A stretch of 64,000 nt of DNA from Chitinophagaceae bacterium (GCA_016710745.1 JADJVB010000012.1:310001-374000), one strand, 5' to 3'; counted from the first letter of the stretch, positions 52,423 to 62,086 are shown. A program made the numbers and translations. The notes: generated by a model from the letters alone, not told the origin.

Positions 52423-53943
52423 ATGTCAGAAATCCGAAAGCAAAGTATTATTTCCTCCATGGTGGTGTACGTTGGCTTTGCTATCGGTTTTTTTAATACC
52501 TGGTTGTTTACCAGGGAAGGTGGTTTTACCCAGGCCGAATATGGCCTTACCGGTATCTTCATGGCAGTGGCCAATATTATGTATTCCGTGGCTAACCTGG
52601 GTATGGCAGCTTATATCTATAAATTTTATCCGTATTATAACGACAATCTGCCTAAAAAGAAAAATGACCAGCTAAGCTGGGCCCTTCTTTTTTCCTTACT
52701 TGGATTTTGCCTGGTAATTATTGCAGGTATCTTTTTTAAAGACCTGGTGGTAAGAAAATACGGAACCAACTCACCCGACCTGGTGCGGTACTATTATTAT
52801 ATTTTTCCTTTCGGTTTAGGGCTTACGTTGTTTTCAATTTTGGAGGCTTATGGCTGGCAATTAAAAAAATCGGTATTCACCAATTATCTGCGGGAAATAC
52901 AGTTCAGGATTTTTACCACGATTCTCATTGTGCTGAGCTTTACAGGCTTTATCGCCTCCTTCGACCTGTTCATAAAAATTTATTCCTTTACTTTCCTGGC
53001 GGTTGCGTTTATCCTGTTTGTTTATTTGATCTATAGCAAACAAATTGCTTTTAGCTTTTCGGTGAGTACGGTATCCCGCAAATTTTTCAAAAAGATCTTA
53101 ACACTTATTTCCTTTGTTTACGGTGGAAGCCTTGTTTTTACTGTTTCGATGGTTATTGATACCATAATAATTGCGGCTGTACTGCCTAATGGGCTTGCCC
53201 TGGCTGGTATTTACACCCTTGCGCAAAATATGGCCAGTTTGATCCAGGCGCCGCAGCGCGGAATCGTTTCTTCCTCGGTTGGCGCCTTATCCAGGGCCTG
53301 GAAAGATAAGGACATGGCGAAGATCAACAGGATCTATCACAGTTCTTCAATCAACCAATTGATCTTTTCGGTGGGTATGTTTGCGTTGATCTGGCTTAAT
53401 TTTTCGGATGGGGTATTCACTTTTCGGTTACAGCCCGGATATATTGATGCCCGCTGGGTTTTCTTTTATATCGGGTTGATGCGGATCATTGATATGGGCA
53501 CCGGTGTAAGCAGCCAAATCATTGGAACGTCTACCAAATGGCGTTTTGATTTTGTTACCGGCATGATCCTGCTTTCTTTAACCTTGCCGCTTAATTATAT
53601 TTTCACCAAGTATTATTTTGGCGTGCTCGGGCCTGCTATTGCCAATCTGATCACCTTTACCATTTATAATGCCATCCGGTATTGGTTTTTGATCAAAAGG
53701 TTCAACCTGCAGCCTTTTACAACAAAAACATGGTATACCATCCTGTTGGGAGCAGGTTGTTTTTATGTTTGTTTCCTGCTTTTCGATGGTTACCGGGGCT
53801 TCGCTGCCATGTGCATTCGAAGTATACTGTTTATGATACTTTACATCGGTGGTTCAGCGCTTTTAAAATTATCGCCCGATCTGAAACCGGTGTGGCTGGT
53901 GTTGCTGAAAAGACTGGGTATAAAAAAAGGAGATCAACCATGA
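52423..53943 (+). CDS. Wzx-like polysaccharide flippase (MOP superfamily)
   Basis: A 506-residue inner-membrane protein with about fourteen hydrophobic helices. It begins SEIRKQSIISSMVVYVGFAI, followed by FNTWLFTREGGFTQAEYGLT, typical of oligosaccharide-repeat flippases that move lipid-linked sugar units across the membrane. Other parts are SLILAPQRG-like SLIQAPQRGIVSSSVGALSR and GLMRIIDMGTGVSSQIIGTS. No glycosyltransferase or polymerase genes are adjacent, so the glycan is unknown. It follows the M1 peptidase gene by 19 bases and may be co-transcribed, though the functions differ. It is convergent with the NlpC/P60 gene. Confidence 0.85.
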   Translation: MSEIRKQSIISSMVVYVGFAIGFFNTWLFTREGGFTQAEYGLTGIFMAVANIMYSVANLGMAAYIYKFYPYYNDNLPKKKNDQLSWALLFSLLGFCLVIIAGIFFKDLVVRKYGTNSPDLVRYYYYIFPFGLGLTLFSILEAYGWQLKKSVFTNYLREIQFRIFTTILIVLSFTGFIASFDLFIKIYSFTFLAVAFILFVYLIYSKQIAFSFSVSTVSRKFFKKILTLISFVYGGSLVFTVSMVIDTIIIAAVLPNGLALAGIYTLAQNMASLIQAPQRGIVSSSVGALSRAWKDKDMAKINRIYHSSSINQLIFSVGMFALIWLNFSDGVFTFRLQPGYIDARWVFFYIGLMRIIDMGTGVSSQIIGTSTKWRFDFVTGMILLSLTLPLNYIFTKYYFGVLGPAIANLITFTIYNAIRYWFLIKRFNLQPFTTKTWYTILLGAGCFYVCFLLFDGYRGFAAMCIRSILFMILYIGGSALLKLSPDLKPVWLVLLKRLGIKKGDQP

Positions 53944-53973
53944 TCTCCAGAATACATTTTCCCGATTTTCTAT

Positions 53974-54636
53974 TTATTCAGTCTGGCAGGATGCTGTTGA
54001 TGCAATTCTCCCACCCCTTAAAAATTTCCGCTGCCAGTAAGTTTCGTCAAGGTTGCTGATGGTAACGCCGGTACTTGATCCCGCATGGGTGAAATAGCCA
54101 TTACCGAGGTACAATCCAACATGACTCACACCTCTTCCTGTATTAAAAAATACCAGGTCGCCTTCCTGCAGATCCTCTTTTTCAATCTTTTCACTTTCAG
54201 CAAACTGTGCGCGGGCCGTTCTCGAAACATTTAATCCATATACATCCGACAGCAAAGCGCCGGTATAGGCACTGCAATCAATACCTTTTCCGTTGGTGCC
54301 GCCGTAACGGTAGCGGGTTGCCCACCATTTTTCAATTTCGTTGTATAAAACCTCATTGGTTACTGCTTCCACGTCCATATCAAGCAGTAATGCATACTTG
54401 AACTGAAGCGCCGAGCATTTTTCAATAGCTGTACCCTCATTTCCGCTTATTGAGCGATCAGCAACGCGGCTAGCTGTTGTTAGATTGATTTCCGGCCCGC
54501 CTACAGAATTGGCTGATTTTTCTACCTGAACCGAAGAAGTTAACCGCTCAATATTTACCGAGGGTTGTGCTTTGGCAGTTAATGATGTTCCTGAAAAAAC
54601 GCTGATGGCCGCAGAAACAAAAAATAAGTTTTTCAT
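53974..54636 (-). CDS. NlpC/P60 (C40) cell-wall peptidase, exported
   Basis: A 220-residue protein with a signal peptide ending TAKAQ (about 24), a linker (about 25-70) and a C40 catalytic domain. The Cys nucleophile is in GIDCSAYTG (Cys121), the His in GVSHVGLYLG (His172), and a third polar residue is likely His184 in YFTHAGSS. These enzymes cut the D-gamma-Glu to diaminopimelate bond or related links in peptidoglycan stems. It is divergent from dnaE, with a long repeat-containing spacer, and has a good -33/-7 promoter about 140 bases upstream. Confidence 0.9.
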   Translation of the reverse strand: MKNLFFVSAAISVFSGTSLTAKAQPSVNIERLTSSVQVEKSANSVGGPEINLTTASRVADRSISGNEGTAIEKCSALQFKYALLLDMDVEAVTNEVLYNEIEKWWATRYRYGGTNGKGIDCSAYTGALLSDVYGLNVSRTARAQFAESEKIEKEDLQEGDLVFFNTGRGVSHVGLYLGNGYFTHAGSSTGVTISNLDETYWQRKFLRGGRIASTASCQTE

Positions 54637-54781
54637 ACGTAAACTTTGGGTTTAATACGTAAGTACAACTTAATCTCGTGTAATCAATTCTCCTTTTAGT
54701 CTTAAATTCGGCTGATTATCAATTCTTTCCCGTGATTCCTGTCCTACAAACTGTGAATTATTCTATTTTTCTAATGCTGTG

Positions 54782-54812
54782 CAAAGGTAACTTTCAAAAG
54801 CCGGAAATGCAA
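54782..54812 (-). promoter_or_regulatory. Bacteroidota-type promoter of the NlpC/P60 gene
   Basis: On the minus strand TTG (complement of 54810-54812) precedes TACCTTTG (complement of 54782-54789) by 20 bases. The leader to the start codon at 54636 would be about 140 bases. Confidence 0.6.
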
Positions 54813-54908
54813 GCTATTAACAAGTTATTATAAATCAGGCCGTTTAACTGCATGTACACTGTGGAAAAACGAATTAGACTTGCCGTTTATTGTTGACGAT
54901 ATTTGTGA

Positions 54909-55065
54909 GTGGATGCATGCTGGATGCTGGATACTGGTTACTAGATACTGGATATTAGTTTCTGGATATTGGTTGAACTCAAGTGATCAGGAGACTCTTA
55001 AATTAGCAATCTCTTGTCCAGTTTCAAGGATCAAGCATGCAGTATCCAGGATCAAGAATCAATAA
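54909..55065. repeat. GGATACT-type intergenic repeat, copy 3 (with inverted half)
   Basis: Units GGATGCA, TGCTGGATGCT, GGATACT, AGATACT, GGATATT and GGATATT run to about 54973. After about 55 bases of unrelated sequence, inverted units follow (AGCATGC, AGTATCC, AGGATCAAG). The two halves can pair imperfectly. It fills the space before dnaE; the dnaE frame open from 55014 translates the inverted half and should be ignored. Confidence 0.75.
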
Positions 55066-55071
55066 CACATT

Positions 55072-58000
55072 ATGAAGTTTTCGCATTTACATGTTCATAC
55101 CCAATTTTCTCTGCTGGATGGCGCTGCATCCATCAAAAACCTGTACAAAAAGCGATCGCCGACGGCATGCCCGCATTGGCTATAAGTGATCATGGTAACA
55201 TGTTTGGCGCGTTTGAATTTGTAAAAGAGGCGTATAACCATAAAAACGAAGACGGAACACTGAAAGTAAAACCGATTGTGGGATGCGAGTTTTATATCAC
55301 AACCGACAGGCACCGTAAAACATTCAGTAAAGAAGAAAAAGATCCGCGGCATCACCAGATCTTACTGGCGAAAAATGCCGAAGGGTATAAAAACCTGGTG
55401 AAGCTTACTTCACTGGGCTATATCGAAGGTTTGTACTCGAAGTATCCCCGTATCGACAAGGAACTCATTCATAAATACCACGAAGGTCTGATCGCAACCA
55501 CCTGTTGTCTCGGCGCCCTGGTACCGCAAACCATTCTAAAAATGGGTGAGGAAGAAGGCGAGAATGAATTTAAATGGTGGCTGAATATTTTTCAGGAAGA
55601 CTATTACATTGAATTACAAAGGCACGGTATTCCCGACCAGGAAAAAGTTAATGAAGTGTTGCTGAAGTTTGCGAAGAAGTACAACGTGAAAGTAATTGCG
55701 AGCAACGATTCGCATTATGTTGATCAAAAAGATTTCAATGCACACGATATCCTGCTTTGCATCAACACCGGCGAAAAGCAGAGCACACCGGCCCTGCGGG
55801 AATTTACCGATGATGATGTGTTCGCCAAAAACAAACGCTTCGCTTTTCCCAACGACCAGTTTTATCTGAAGACCGGTGCGGAGATGAGTGACGTTTTTAA
55901 AGACTTACCCGAAGCCATTGACAATACCAATGAAATCGTAGATAAGGTTGACTTGCTTAACCTGAAAAGGGATATCCTGCTTCCCCATTTCACCGTACCC
56001 GCCAATTATAAATCGCAGGATGAATTCCTGGCTCATTTAACCTGGTCGGGGGCTAAGGAACGATATAAAATTTTAACTCCTGAGGCCGAAGAAAGGCTGC
56101 AATTTGAATTAGGTATTATAGAAAAAATGGGCTTCGCCGGCTATTTTTTAATTGTTAGTGATTTTATCAGAGCAGGCCGCGATATGGGCGTATTCATTGG
56201 CCCGGGCCGTGGTTCGGCGGCCGGTAGTGCAGTAGCTTATTGCATAGGCATCACCAATATCGATCCCATTAAATACAATTTACTGTTTGAGCGTTTCCTT
56301 AACCCTGAGCGCAAATCGATGCCGGATATAGACACGGATTTTGATGATGAGGGCCGGCAAAAAGTATTGGATTATGTGGTTCAGAAATATGGTAAGAACC
56401 AGGTGGCACAAATTATTACCTATGGTACCATGGCTGCCAAGTCGAGCATTGCCGATGTTTCCAGGGTGATGGACCTGCCCTTGGCCGAAAGCCGGGCGAT
56501 TTCAAAACTGGTTCCCGAAAGACCGGGCATCAACCTGAAGAGATTGTTGCATGCTCCGTTCACCATAAAAGAAGCAAAAGGAGGCGAAAAATCCCTTGAA
56601 GAAAAAGAACAACTCCAGGCAGAAGATATTGAAAATGTAAAAAAGTTAAGAGAGATATACGCCGGAGATGACCTGCCTTCCAAAATTTTACACGAAGCAG
56701 AAATATTGGAAGGGTCGGTTCGTAACACCGGCATACATGCATCGGCCATTATCATTGCACCCAAAGACCTAACGGAATTATTACCGGTGGCCACTTCCAA
56801 AGAATCGGAACTCTGGCTAACGCAGATCGAAGGAAACTCCATTGAAGAAGCCGGCGTTATTAAAATGGACTTCCTGGGTTTGAAAACCCTGAGTATCTTA
56901 AAAACGGCGCTGCAGCTTATCAAACTAAATCACGGGGTGGAAATTGATATTGATACCATTCCATTAGATGATGAAGAAACTTACAGGCTATACCAGCAGG
57001 GTGATACAAATGGAACTTTTCAGTTTGAAAGTCCGGGTATGCAAAAATATTTACGGGAACTTAAGCCCGATAAATTTGATGACCTGATTGCCATGAACGC
57101 GCTGTACAGGCCCGGCCCGATGGGTTATATACCTGAGTACATTGATCGAAAGCACGGGAAGAAGCAGGTTTCCTACGACCTGGCAGATATGGAAGAACAC
57201 CTGAAAGAAACCTACGGTATAACAGTGTACCAGGAGCAGGTGATGCTGCTATCGCAAAAACTCGGCGGTTTCAGCAAGGGCGATGCGGATGTGTTGCGTA
57301 AAGCCATGGGAAAAAAACAAATTGCTGTTCTGAATAAAATGAAGGTTCAGTTTATCGAGGGCGCCACAACAAAAGGACACGATAAAGATATACTGGAAAA
57401 AGTATGGACCGATTGGGAAGCCTTTGCCCAATATGCGTTCAATAAATCTCACTCCACCTGTTATGCATTTGTTGCTTATCAAACGGCTTATTTAAAAGCA
57501 CATTACCCCAGCGAGTACATGGCGGCTGTGTTGAATCATGCCGGCAGTATCGACAAGATCACGTTCTTTATGGAAGAATGTAAACGCATGGGTTTAAAAG
57601 TGCTTGGACCCGATATCAACGAATCGCAGAACGGTTTTGCCGTGAATAAGAAGGGTGAGATTCGTTTTGGTTTCAGCGGCTTAAAAGGTGTTGGCGAAAA
57701 TGCCATTCAAAATATAATTGAGGAAAGAAATAAACACGGTCATTATACTTCCATCTTTGATTTTGCAAAACGGATCAACCATCGTTCGGCCAACAAAAAA
57801 TCGCTGGAGAGTTTGGTGTATTCGGGCGCTTTTGATTGTTTTGAGGAAATTGACAGGGCACAATATTTTTTCCAGGCGCCCGGCGATATGCAGGGATTGG
57901 AGAAAATTTTGAAATTTGGATCTGTGTACCAGGCTCAAAACGCCAGTTCGGCCAATACGCTCTTTGGCGATTTGCAGATGCCTGATATTGTACCGCCAAA

Positions 58001-58691
58001 ACTTGCGGTTTGCGAACCCTGGCCCCTGGCCGTTCAGCTGGATTACGAAAAAGACGTAACCGGCATGTACATGAGCGGGCACCCGCTCGATAATTACAAA
58101 TTTGAAATGCGGCACTACAATATCACGCCGTTGTCTGATTATCTCGAGTTTAAAGCTTCGGTTAATTCAAATCCCAACCCGGCCATGAGTTTCAGGGTTG
58201 CCGGTTTGGTTGTGGATGCGCAGCATCGGCTAACCAAGAAAGGGAAGAATTTTGCCATATTGAATATTGAAGATTATAGCGGTAAAGCGGAGTTCATGCT
58301 TTGGAGCGAAGATTATGTGAAATACAATAATTATCTCGAAAAAGGACTTATCGTGATGATCGAAGGGGCATTTCGGCAACGGTACGATGGCCAGTCGTAT
58401 GATTTTAATTTAAACAAATTACACCTGCTCGATACTGTAAAATCCAGTTTAACCAGGCAGGTGATCATTGATGTAGCGCCTCAATTTATTGATGAAAAAA
58501 TGGTGTCGTTTATTGATGAGAATGTTAAGGCGAATCCCGGAAAAACATCGTTAAAGTTCAACGTAATTGATTCGCGCCACAAATACAAGGTGGGGATGTA
58601 CAGTTTAGAGAAGAGTGTAACGATGAATGACGACCTGGCTTTCTATTTAAACGAGAATAAGAATATAGAAGTAAGTGTGGTAACGGCATAG
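55072..58691 (+). CDS. dnaE: DNA polymerase III alpha subunit, with one-base frameshift near the N-terminus
   Basis: The replicative polymerase. The true start is ATG 55072: MKFSHLHVHTQFSLLDGAAS, the PHP-domain N-terminus. After IKNLYKK the frame fails; one extra A in the A5 run at 55147-55151 restores AIADGMPALAISDHGNMFGA and the rest, 1206 residues in all. An open frame from 55014 avoids the break only by translating repeat DNA and a wrong frame for 46 codons. Catalytic features are intact: GPGRGSAAGSAVAYC, PDIDTDFDD (about 418), the fingers region, a helix-hairpin-helix and a C-terminal OB fold (GKNFAILNIEDYSGKAEFML). Because dnaE is essential, the frameshift is probably an assembly error. 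The stop is TAG. Confidence 0.93.
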
Positions 58692-58770
58692 TGATGTATG
58701 ATGTTTGATGTACGTTGTACGCCCTTTCGCATGTTGTTGTCGTACATCGGTCATCGTGCATCCAGCATCA
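58692..58770. repeat. Intergenic repeat related to the GGATACT family, copy 4
   Basis: Units GTGATGTATGATGTTTGATG and GTACGTTGTACG are followed by inverted TCGTACATCGG, TCATCGTGCATC and CAGCATCAA. The left and right halves are imperfect inverted copies. It lies between dnaE and trxA. Confidence 0.65.
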
Positions 58771-58858
58771 ACTTTCCGCCACAATGGCTAAAAATATGCC
58801 AGAATATTTCATCACATCCTGTGGATATGTCATAACAGCATATTAACTTATTTGGAAC

Positions 58859-58866
58859 TAACTTTG
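58859..58866 (+). promoter_or_regulatory. TAnnTTTG -7 promoter element of trxA
   Basis: TAACTTTG matches the Bacteroidota -7 consensus exactly, 39 bases before the trxA start. No clear TTG was seen at -33. Confidence 0.5.
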
Positions 58867-58905
58867 CTCTCTTATCACCAATAAATAAAACTTAAAATAT
58901 ATATT

Positions 58906-59223
58906 ATGGCATTAGAATTCACAGACGCAAACTTTCAAACAGATGTATTAGACTCTGATAAATTAACCGTGATAGACTTTTGGGCTGAGTGGTGTGGTCC
59001 TTGCCGTGCAATAGGTCCGGTAATTGAAGAGCTGGCAAAAGATTATGATGGTTCGGTAAATGTTGGTAAGGTAAATGTTGATAATAACCCCCAGATCTCG
59101 CATAACTACGGCATTACCAGTATCCCCGCCATCCTTTTTGTAAAAGACGGTCAGGTTGTTGATAAATTGGTTGGTGCACAGCCCAAATCTAATTTTGTAA
59201 AGAAGATTGAGCTGCATAAATAA
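58906..59223 (+). CDS. trxA: Thioredoxin
   Basis: A 105-residue thioredoxin with no signal peptide, so cytoplasmic. The active site is WCGPC (Cys30, Cys33), in the usual FWAEWCGPCRAIGP setting, and the cis-proline region is TSIPAILFVKDG. It reduces protein disulfides and is itself recycled by thioredoxin reductase (encoded at 31922-32860). It has its own -7 element and terminator, so it is monocistronic. Confidence 0.97.
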   Translation: MALEFTDANFQTDVLDSDKLTVIDFWAEWCGPCRAIGPVIEELAKDYDGSVNVGKVNVDNNPQISHNYGITSIPAILFVKDGQVVDKLVGAQPKSNFVKKIELHK

Positions 59224-59240
59224 TATTCTCTGTTAAAAGA

Positions 59241-59268
59241 ATCCCCCTGATAAATCGGGGGGATTTTT
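59241..59268 (+). terminator. Intrinsic terminator of trxA
   Basis: ATCCCCC (59241-59247) pairs with GGGGGAT (59258-59264) across a loop of about 10 bases, followed by T5. It lies 17 bases after the trxA stop. Confidence 0.88.
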
Positions 59269-59289
59269 AATACAACAATAGTTGAGTTG

Positions 59290-59306
59290 TCCCGATAGCT
59301 TCGGGA
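59290..59306 (-). terminator. Hairpin directly after the nucleoside permease stop
   Basis: TCCCGA and TCGGGA form a perfect 6-base stem with a 5-base loop next to the stop codon. There is no T run, so terminator function is uncertain. The arm TGTCCCGATAGC also occurs at 45195-45206, so it may be a dispersed element. Confidence 0.35.
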
Positions 59307-60563
59307 TTAATGCTGCACATTATTTAAAGCCTTTGGATCGTGTTTGTGTTTAAAGAAAAAGAAGAATAATACCATTACCACCGCTACATATATGGCAAAT
59401 GCCTGCCAGATGCCATGCCAGTCTCGGTTTCCTTCAACAGAGGTATAGTATTTTTGAATCAGCCAGCCACTTATCAAAGCGCCGAGCACAGCGCCAACGC
59501 CGTTGGTTACCATCATAAAAAGCCCCTGTGCACTGGATCGTATTTTGGCATCGGTGGTTGTTTCAATAAACAGGGAACCCGAAATGTTGAAAAAATCGAA
59601 AGCCATTCCATATACAATGCAGGAAAGTATGATCATCCATAATCCACCCACGGGATCGCCATAAGCAAACAGCCCGAAACGTAATACCCAGGCCAGCATC
59701 GATATCAGCATGACATTTTTAATGCCAAAACGTTTTAAAAAGAATGGAATCGCCAGAATGAAAACCGTTTCCGAAATCTGGGATATCGACATAATAATGG
59801 TTGAATACTTTACTACAAAAGAATCGGTATATTCGGGCATGCGCGCAAATTCAGATAAAAATACATCCCCGTACATATTGGTTAACTGAAGCGCAGCTCC
59901 CAAAAACATAGAGAATAAAAAGAACAAAAACATTTTTGTGCTTCCGAATAATTTAAAAGCATTAAGCCCAAGTTTTTCGATCCAGCTTGCGTTTTCAGAA
60001 ATCATTTTTGGGGGCGGACATTTGGGTAATGTAAACGCATAAAGTCCAAGGATAACAGCGGCAACGGCAGAAATATAAAACATATTACCCGAAGACTTGT
60101 TCCCGGTAAGATTTGTAAACCACATGGCCACAATAAAACCAATGGTACCCCAAACACGTATTGGCGGAAAAACTTTTACAACGTCGTAGTTGTTGTTTTT
60201 TAAAATAGAATAGGATACAGAATTCGAGAGAGAAATCGTAGGCATATAACAAAGCATGGCACCCAAAATTACCCACCAAAATGTCGCCGGATCTTCTACA
60301 GAGGGGATATAGGCTAAAAAGGCTGCCCCAACGATATGCAGGATACCATATAATTTTTCGGCATTGATCCACCGGTCGGCAATAATTCCAACTAATGCCG
60401 GCATAATGAGTGAGGCGATTCCTAATGTAGAGAATATGGCCCCAAACTCGGCACCACTCCACTGTTTTGTGCCAAACCAGTAATTACCAACTGTAATTAA
60501 CCAGGCACCCCAAACGAAAAACTGCAAAAAACTCAACATGGTAAGACGAAACTTAAGATTCAT
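59307..60563 (-). CDS. Nucleoside:H+ symporter (NupG-like MFS permease)
   Basis: A 418-residue inner-membrane protein with twelve hydrophobic helices. It begins NLKFRLTMLSFLQFFVWGAW followed by LITVGNYWFGTKQWSGAEFG, the recognisable N-terminus of the NHS family (E. coli NupG and XapB). Other features are ALVGIIADRWINAEKLYGIL and the C-terminal GVGAVLGALISGWLIQKYYT. It would take up nucleosides for salvage. No nucleosidase or kinase gene is adjacent. The upstream spacer contains a tandem repeat shared with mqnE on the other side. Confidence 0.9.
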   Translation of the reverse strand: MNLKFRLTMLSFLQFFVWGAWLITVGNYWFGTKQWSGAEFGAIFSTLGIASLIMPALVGIIADRWINAEKLYGILHIVGAAFLAYIPSVEDPATFWWVILGAMLCYMPTISLSNSVSYSILKNNNYDVVKVFPPIRVWGTIGFIVAMWFTNLTGNKSSGNMFYISAVAAVILGLYAFTLPKCPPPKMISENASWIEKLGLNAFKLFGSTKMFLFFLFSMFLGAALQLTNMYGDVFLSEFARMPEYTDSFVVKYSTIIMSISQISETVFILAIPFFLKRFGIKNVMLISMLAWVLRFGLFAYGDPVGGLWMIILSCIVYGMAFDFFNISGSLFIETTTDAKIRSSAQGLFMMVTNGVGAVLGALISGWLIQKYYTSVEGNRDWHGIWQAFAIYVAVVMVLFFFFFKHKHDPKALNNVQH

Positions 60564-60694
60564 ATAGTCTTGTTTAATTTTAGAAAGGGAAGATATACAT
60601 TTATTTATTGCAAAATATCAGCTCTTCAACCTATCTGCTTAAATAGCTGAATTAGCTGCTCTGTTCTGTACTACCCTGAATTATCTTGCCCTCA

Positions 60695-60763
60695 ATTGCC
60701 CTGCCCTTTATTGCCCTGCCCTTAATTGCCCTGCCCTTAATTGCCCTGCCCTTTAGGGCAGGG
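60695..60763. repeat. 15-base tandem repeat (four copies) ending in a perfect hairpin
   Basis: Four copies of ATTGCCCTGCCCTT plus T or A (60695-60709, 60710-60724, 60725-60739, 60740-60754) are followed by AGGGCAGGG (60755-60763). The last copy and this tail form an 8-base stem, CCCTGCCC/GGGCAGGG, with a 4-base loop. Further short palindromes follow: GGGCTTTAGCCC (60789-60800) and CCCTGAAGGG (60805-60814). The block fills the spacer between the divergent permease and mqnE genes. Confidence 0.85.
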
Positions 60764-60894
60764 ATCAATCAAATTAAAACCACTTATCGGGCTTTAGCCC
60801 AAAACCCTGAAGGGCGATTGATGAAGAACAGCTGTAAGATATTTTCTTAAAAGTACTATTCAACAAAAATCACCTTACAACAAACATTACATCG

Positions 60895-60902
60895 TAAATT
60901 TG
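60895..60902 (+). promoter_or_regulatory. TAnnTTTG -7 promoter element of mqnE
   Basis: TAAATTTG lies 14 bases before the ATG at 60917, implying a leader of only a few bases. Confidence 0.45.
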
Positions 60903-60916
60903 CAAAAATATTTGTG

Positions 60917-62086
60917 ATGAACGATACCATTGAATTATTGATCGATACGGTTGCCGATGCCGGCCTGAAGCTGATTGCTGAAAAAGTAAAGAACAGCGAA
61001 CGTATAACCGACAAAGAATGTTTATTTCTTTTTGAAAAAGGCAGTCTCCCCTTTGTTGGCGCACTGGCCAACAGTATCAGGGAAAGATTGCACGGCGATA
61101 CAACCTATTTCAACCGAAATTTCCATATTGAACCCACCAATGTTTGCGTGTTCAGTTGCGAATTTTGCTCCTATTCCCGCCTCTATGCCCACAAGGAAGA
61201 TGGATGGGAACTGAGCATTGACCAGATGCTCGACATCGTAAAAACATACGACGGTAAACCGATCACCGAAGTACATATTGTTGGCGGTGTTCATCCAAAA
61301 ATGAATATGGCTTATTTTATTGAGCTGATGCAGAAGATAAAAGCACACCGGCCAGGATTGCATGTGAAGGCTTTCACAGCAGTAGAACTGGATTATATGT
61401 TCCGCAAGGCAAAACTAAGCGTGGAAGAAGGTATGAAGCAATTACATGAAGCCGGACTGGACAGTTTACCCGGCGGCGGCGCCGAGATCTTTCATCCGGA
61501 AATAAGGGAAAAGATATGTGCCGATAAAGTTGATGCAGATGGCTGGCTGTCTATTCATGAAGCGGCGCATAATTTAGGTATGCATAGCAATGCTACCATG
61601 CTTTACGGGCATATAGAAACGTTTGAACACCGGGTTGATCATATGCGGCGCCTGAGGGAATTACAAGATAAAACCGGTGGCTTTAATACGTTCATCCCAT
61701 TAAAATTCCGCAACCAGGACAATGCCATGAGCCACGTACCCGAATCGGTTACTACAGAAGATATGCGCCTGTATGCCATTGCCCGGATTTACCTCGATAA
61801 TTTTCCACACCTCAAAGCGTATTGGCCCATGCTGGGCCGCGAGTATGCACAACTGAGCCTGTCGTTTGGCGTAAATGATATCGATGGTACCATCGACGAT
61901 TCAACCAAAATATACAGCATGGCCGGCAGCGAAGAACAAACACCGGCGATGAGTACCGCCGAACTGGTTATGCTGATAAAACAGGCAAAACGAAAACCTG
62001 TTGAAAGAGACACGTTATACAATGTAGTTAAAGATTATACGGAAGTTGACTTTAGTGCGACCGGATTTGATCCTTCATTTAACTGA
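60917..62086 (+). CDS. mqnE: Aminofutalosine synthase (futalosine menaquinone pathway)
   Basis: A 389-residue radical-SAM enzyme that joins SAM-derived adenosyl to the product of MqnA, making aminofutalosine for menaquinone synthesis. The 4Fe-4S motif CxxxCxxC is at Cys77, Cys81 and Cys84 (VCVFSCEFCSYS). Family motifs are EVHIVGGVHPKM, LDSLPGGGAEIFHPEIREKI and the C-terminal TPAMSTAELVMLIKQAKRKP. MqnC is related, but the GGGAEIF and EIREKI text favours MqnE. A GTG at 60914 could start one codon earlier; ATG 60917 is preferred. No other mqn genes are adjacent. It indicates menaquinone respiration by the futalosine route. Confidence 0.9.
   Translation: MNDTIELLIDTVADAGLKLIAEKVKNSERITDKECLFLFEKGSLPFVGALANSIRERLHGDTTYFNRNFHIEPTNVCVFSCEFCSYSRLYAHKEDGWELSIDQMLDIVKTYDGKPITEVHIVGGVHPKMNMAYFIELMQKIKAHRPGLHVKAFTAVELDYMFRKAKLSVEEGMKQLHEAGLDSLPGGGAEIFHPEIREKICADKVDADGWLSIHEAAHNLGMHSNATMLYGHIETFEHRVDHMRRLRELQDKTGGFNTFIPLKFRNQDNAMSHVPESVTTEDMRLYAIARIYLDNFPHLKAYWPMLGREYAQLSLSFGVNDIDGTIDDSTKIYSMAGSEEQTPAMSTAELVMLIKQAKRKPVERDTLYNVVKDYTEVDFSATGFDPSFN

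Noticed and set aside
55014..55071. dnaE start at 55014
   Set aside because: These codons translate the inverted intergenic repeat; the PHP-domain N-terminus starts at 55072 in another frame.
60695..60763. CRISPR array
   Set aside because: Direct 15-base tandem copies without spacers and no cas genes nearby.
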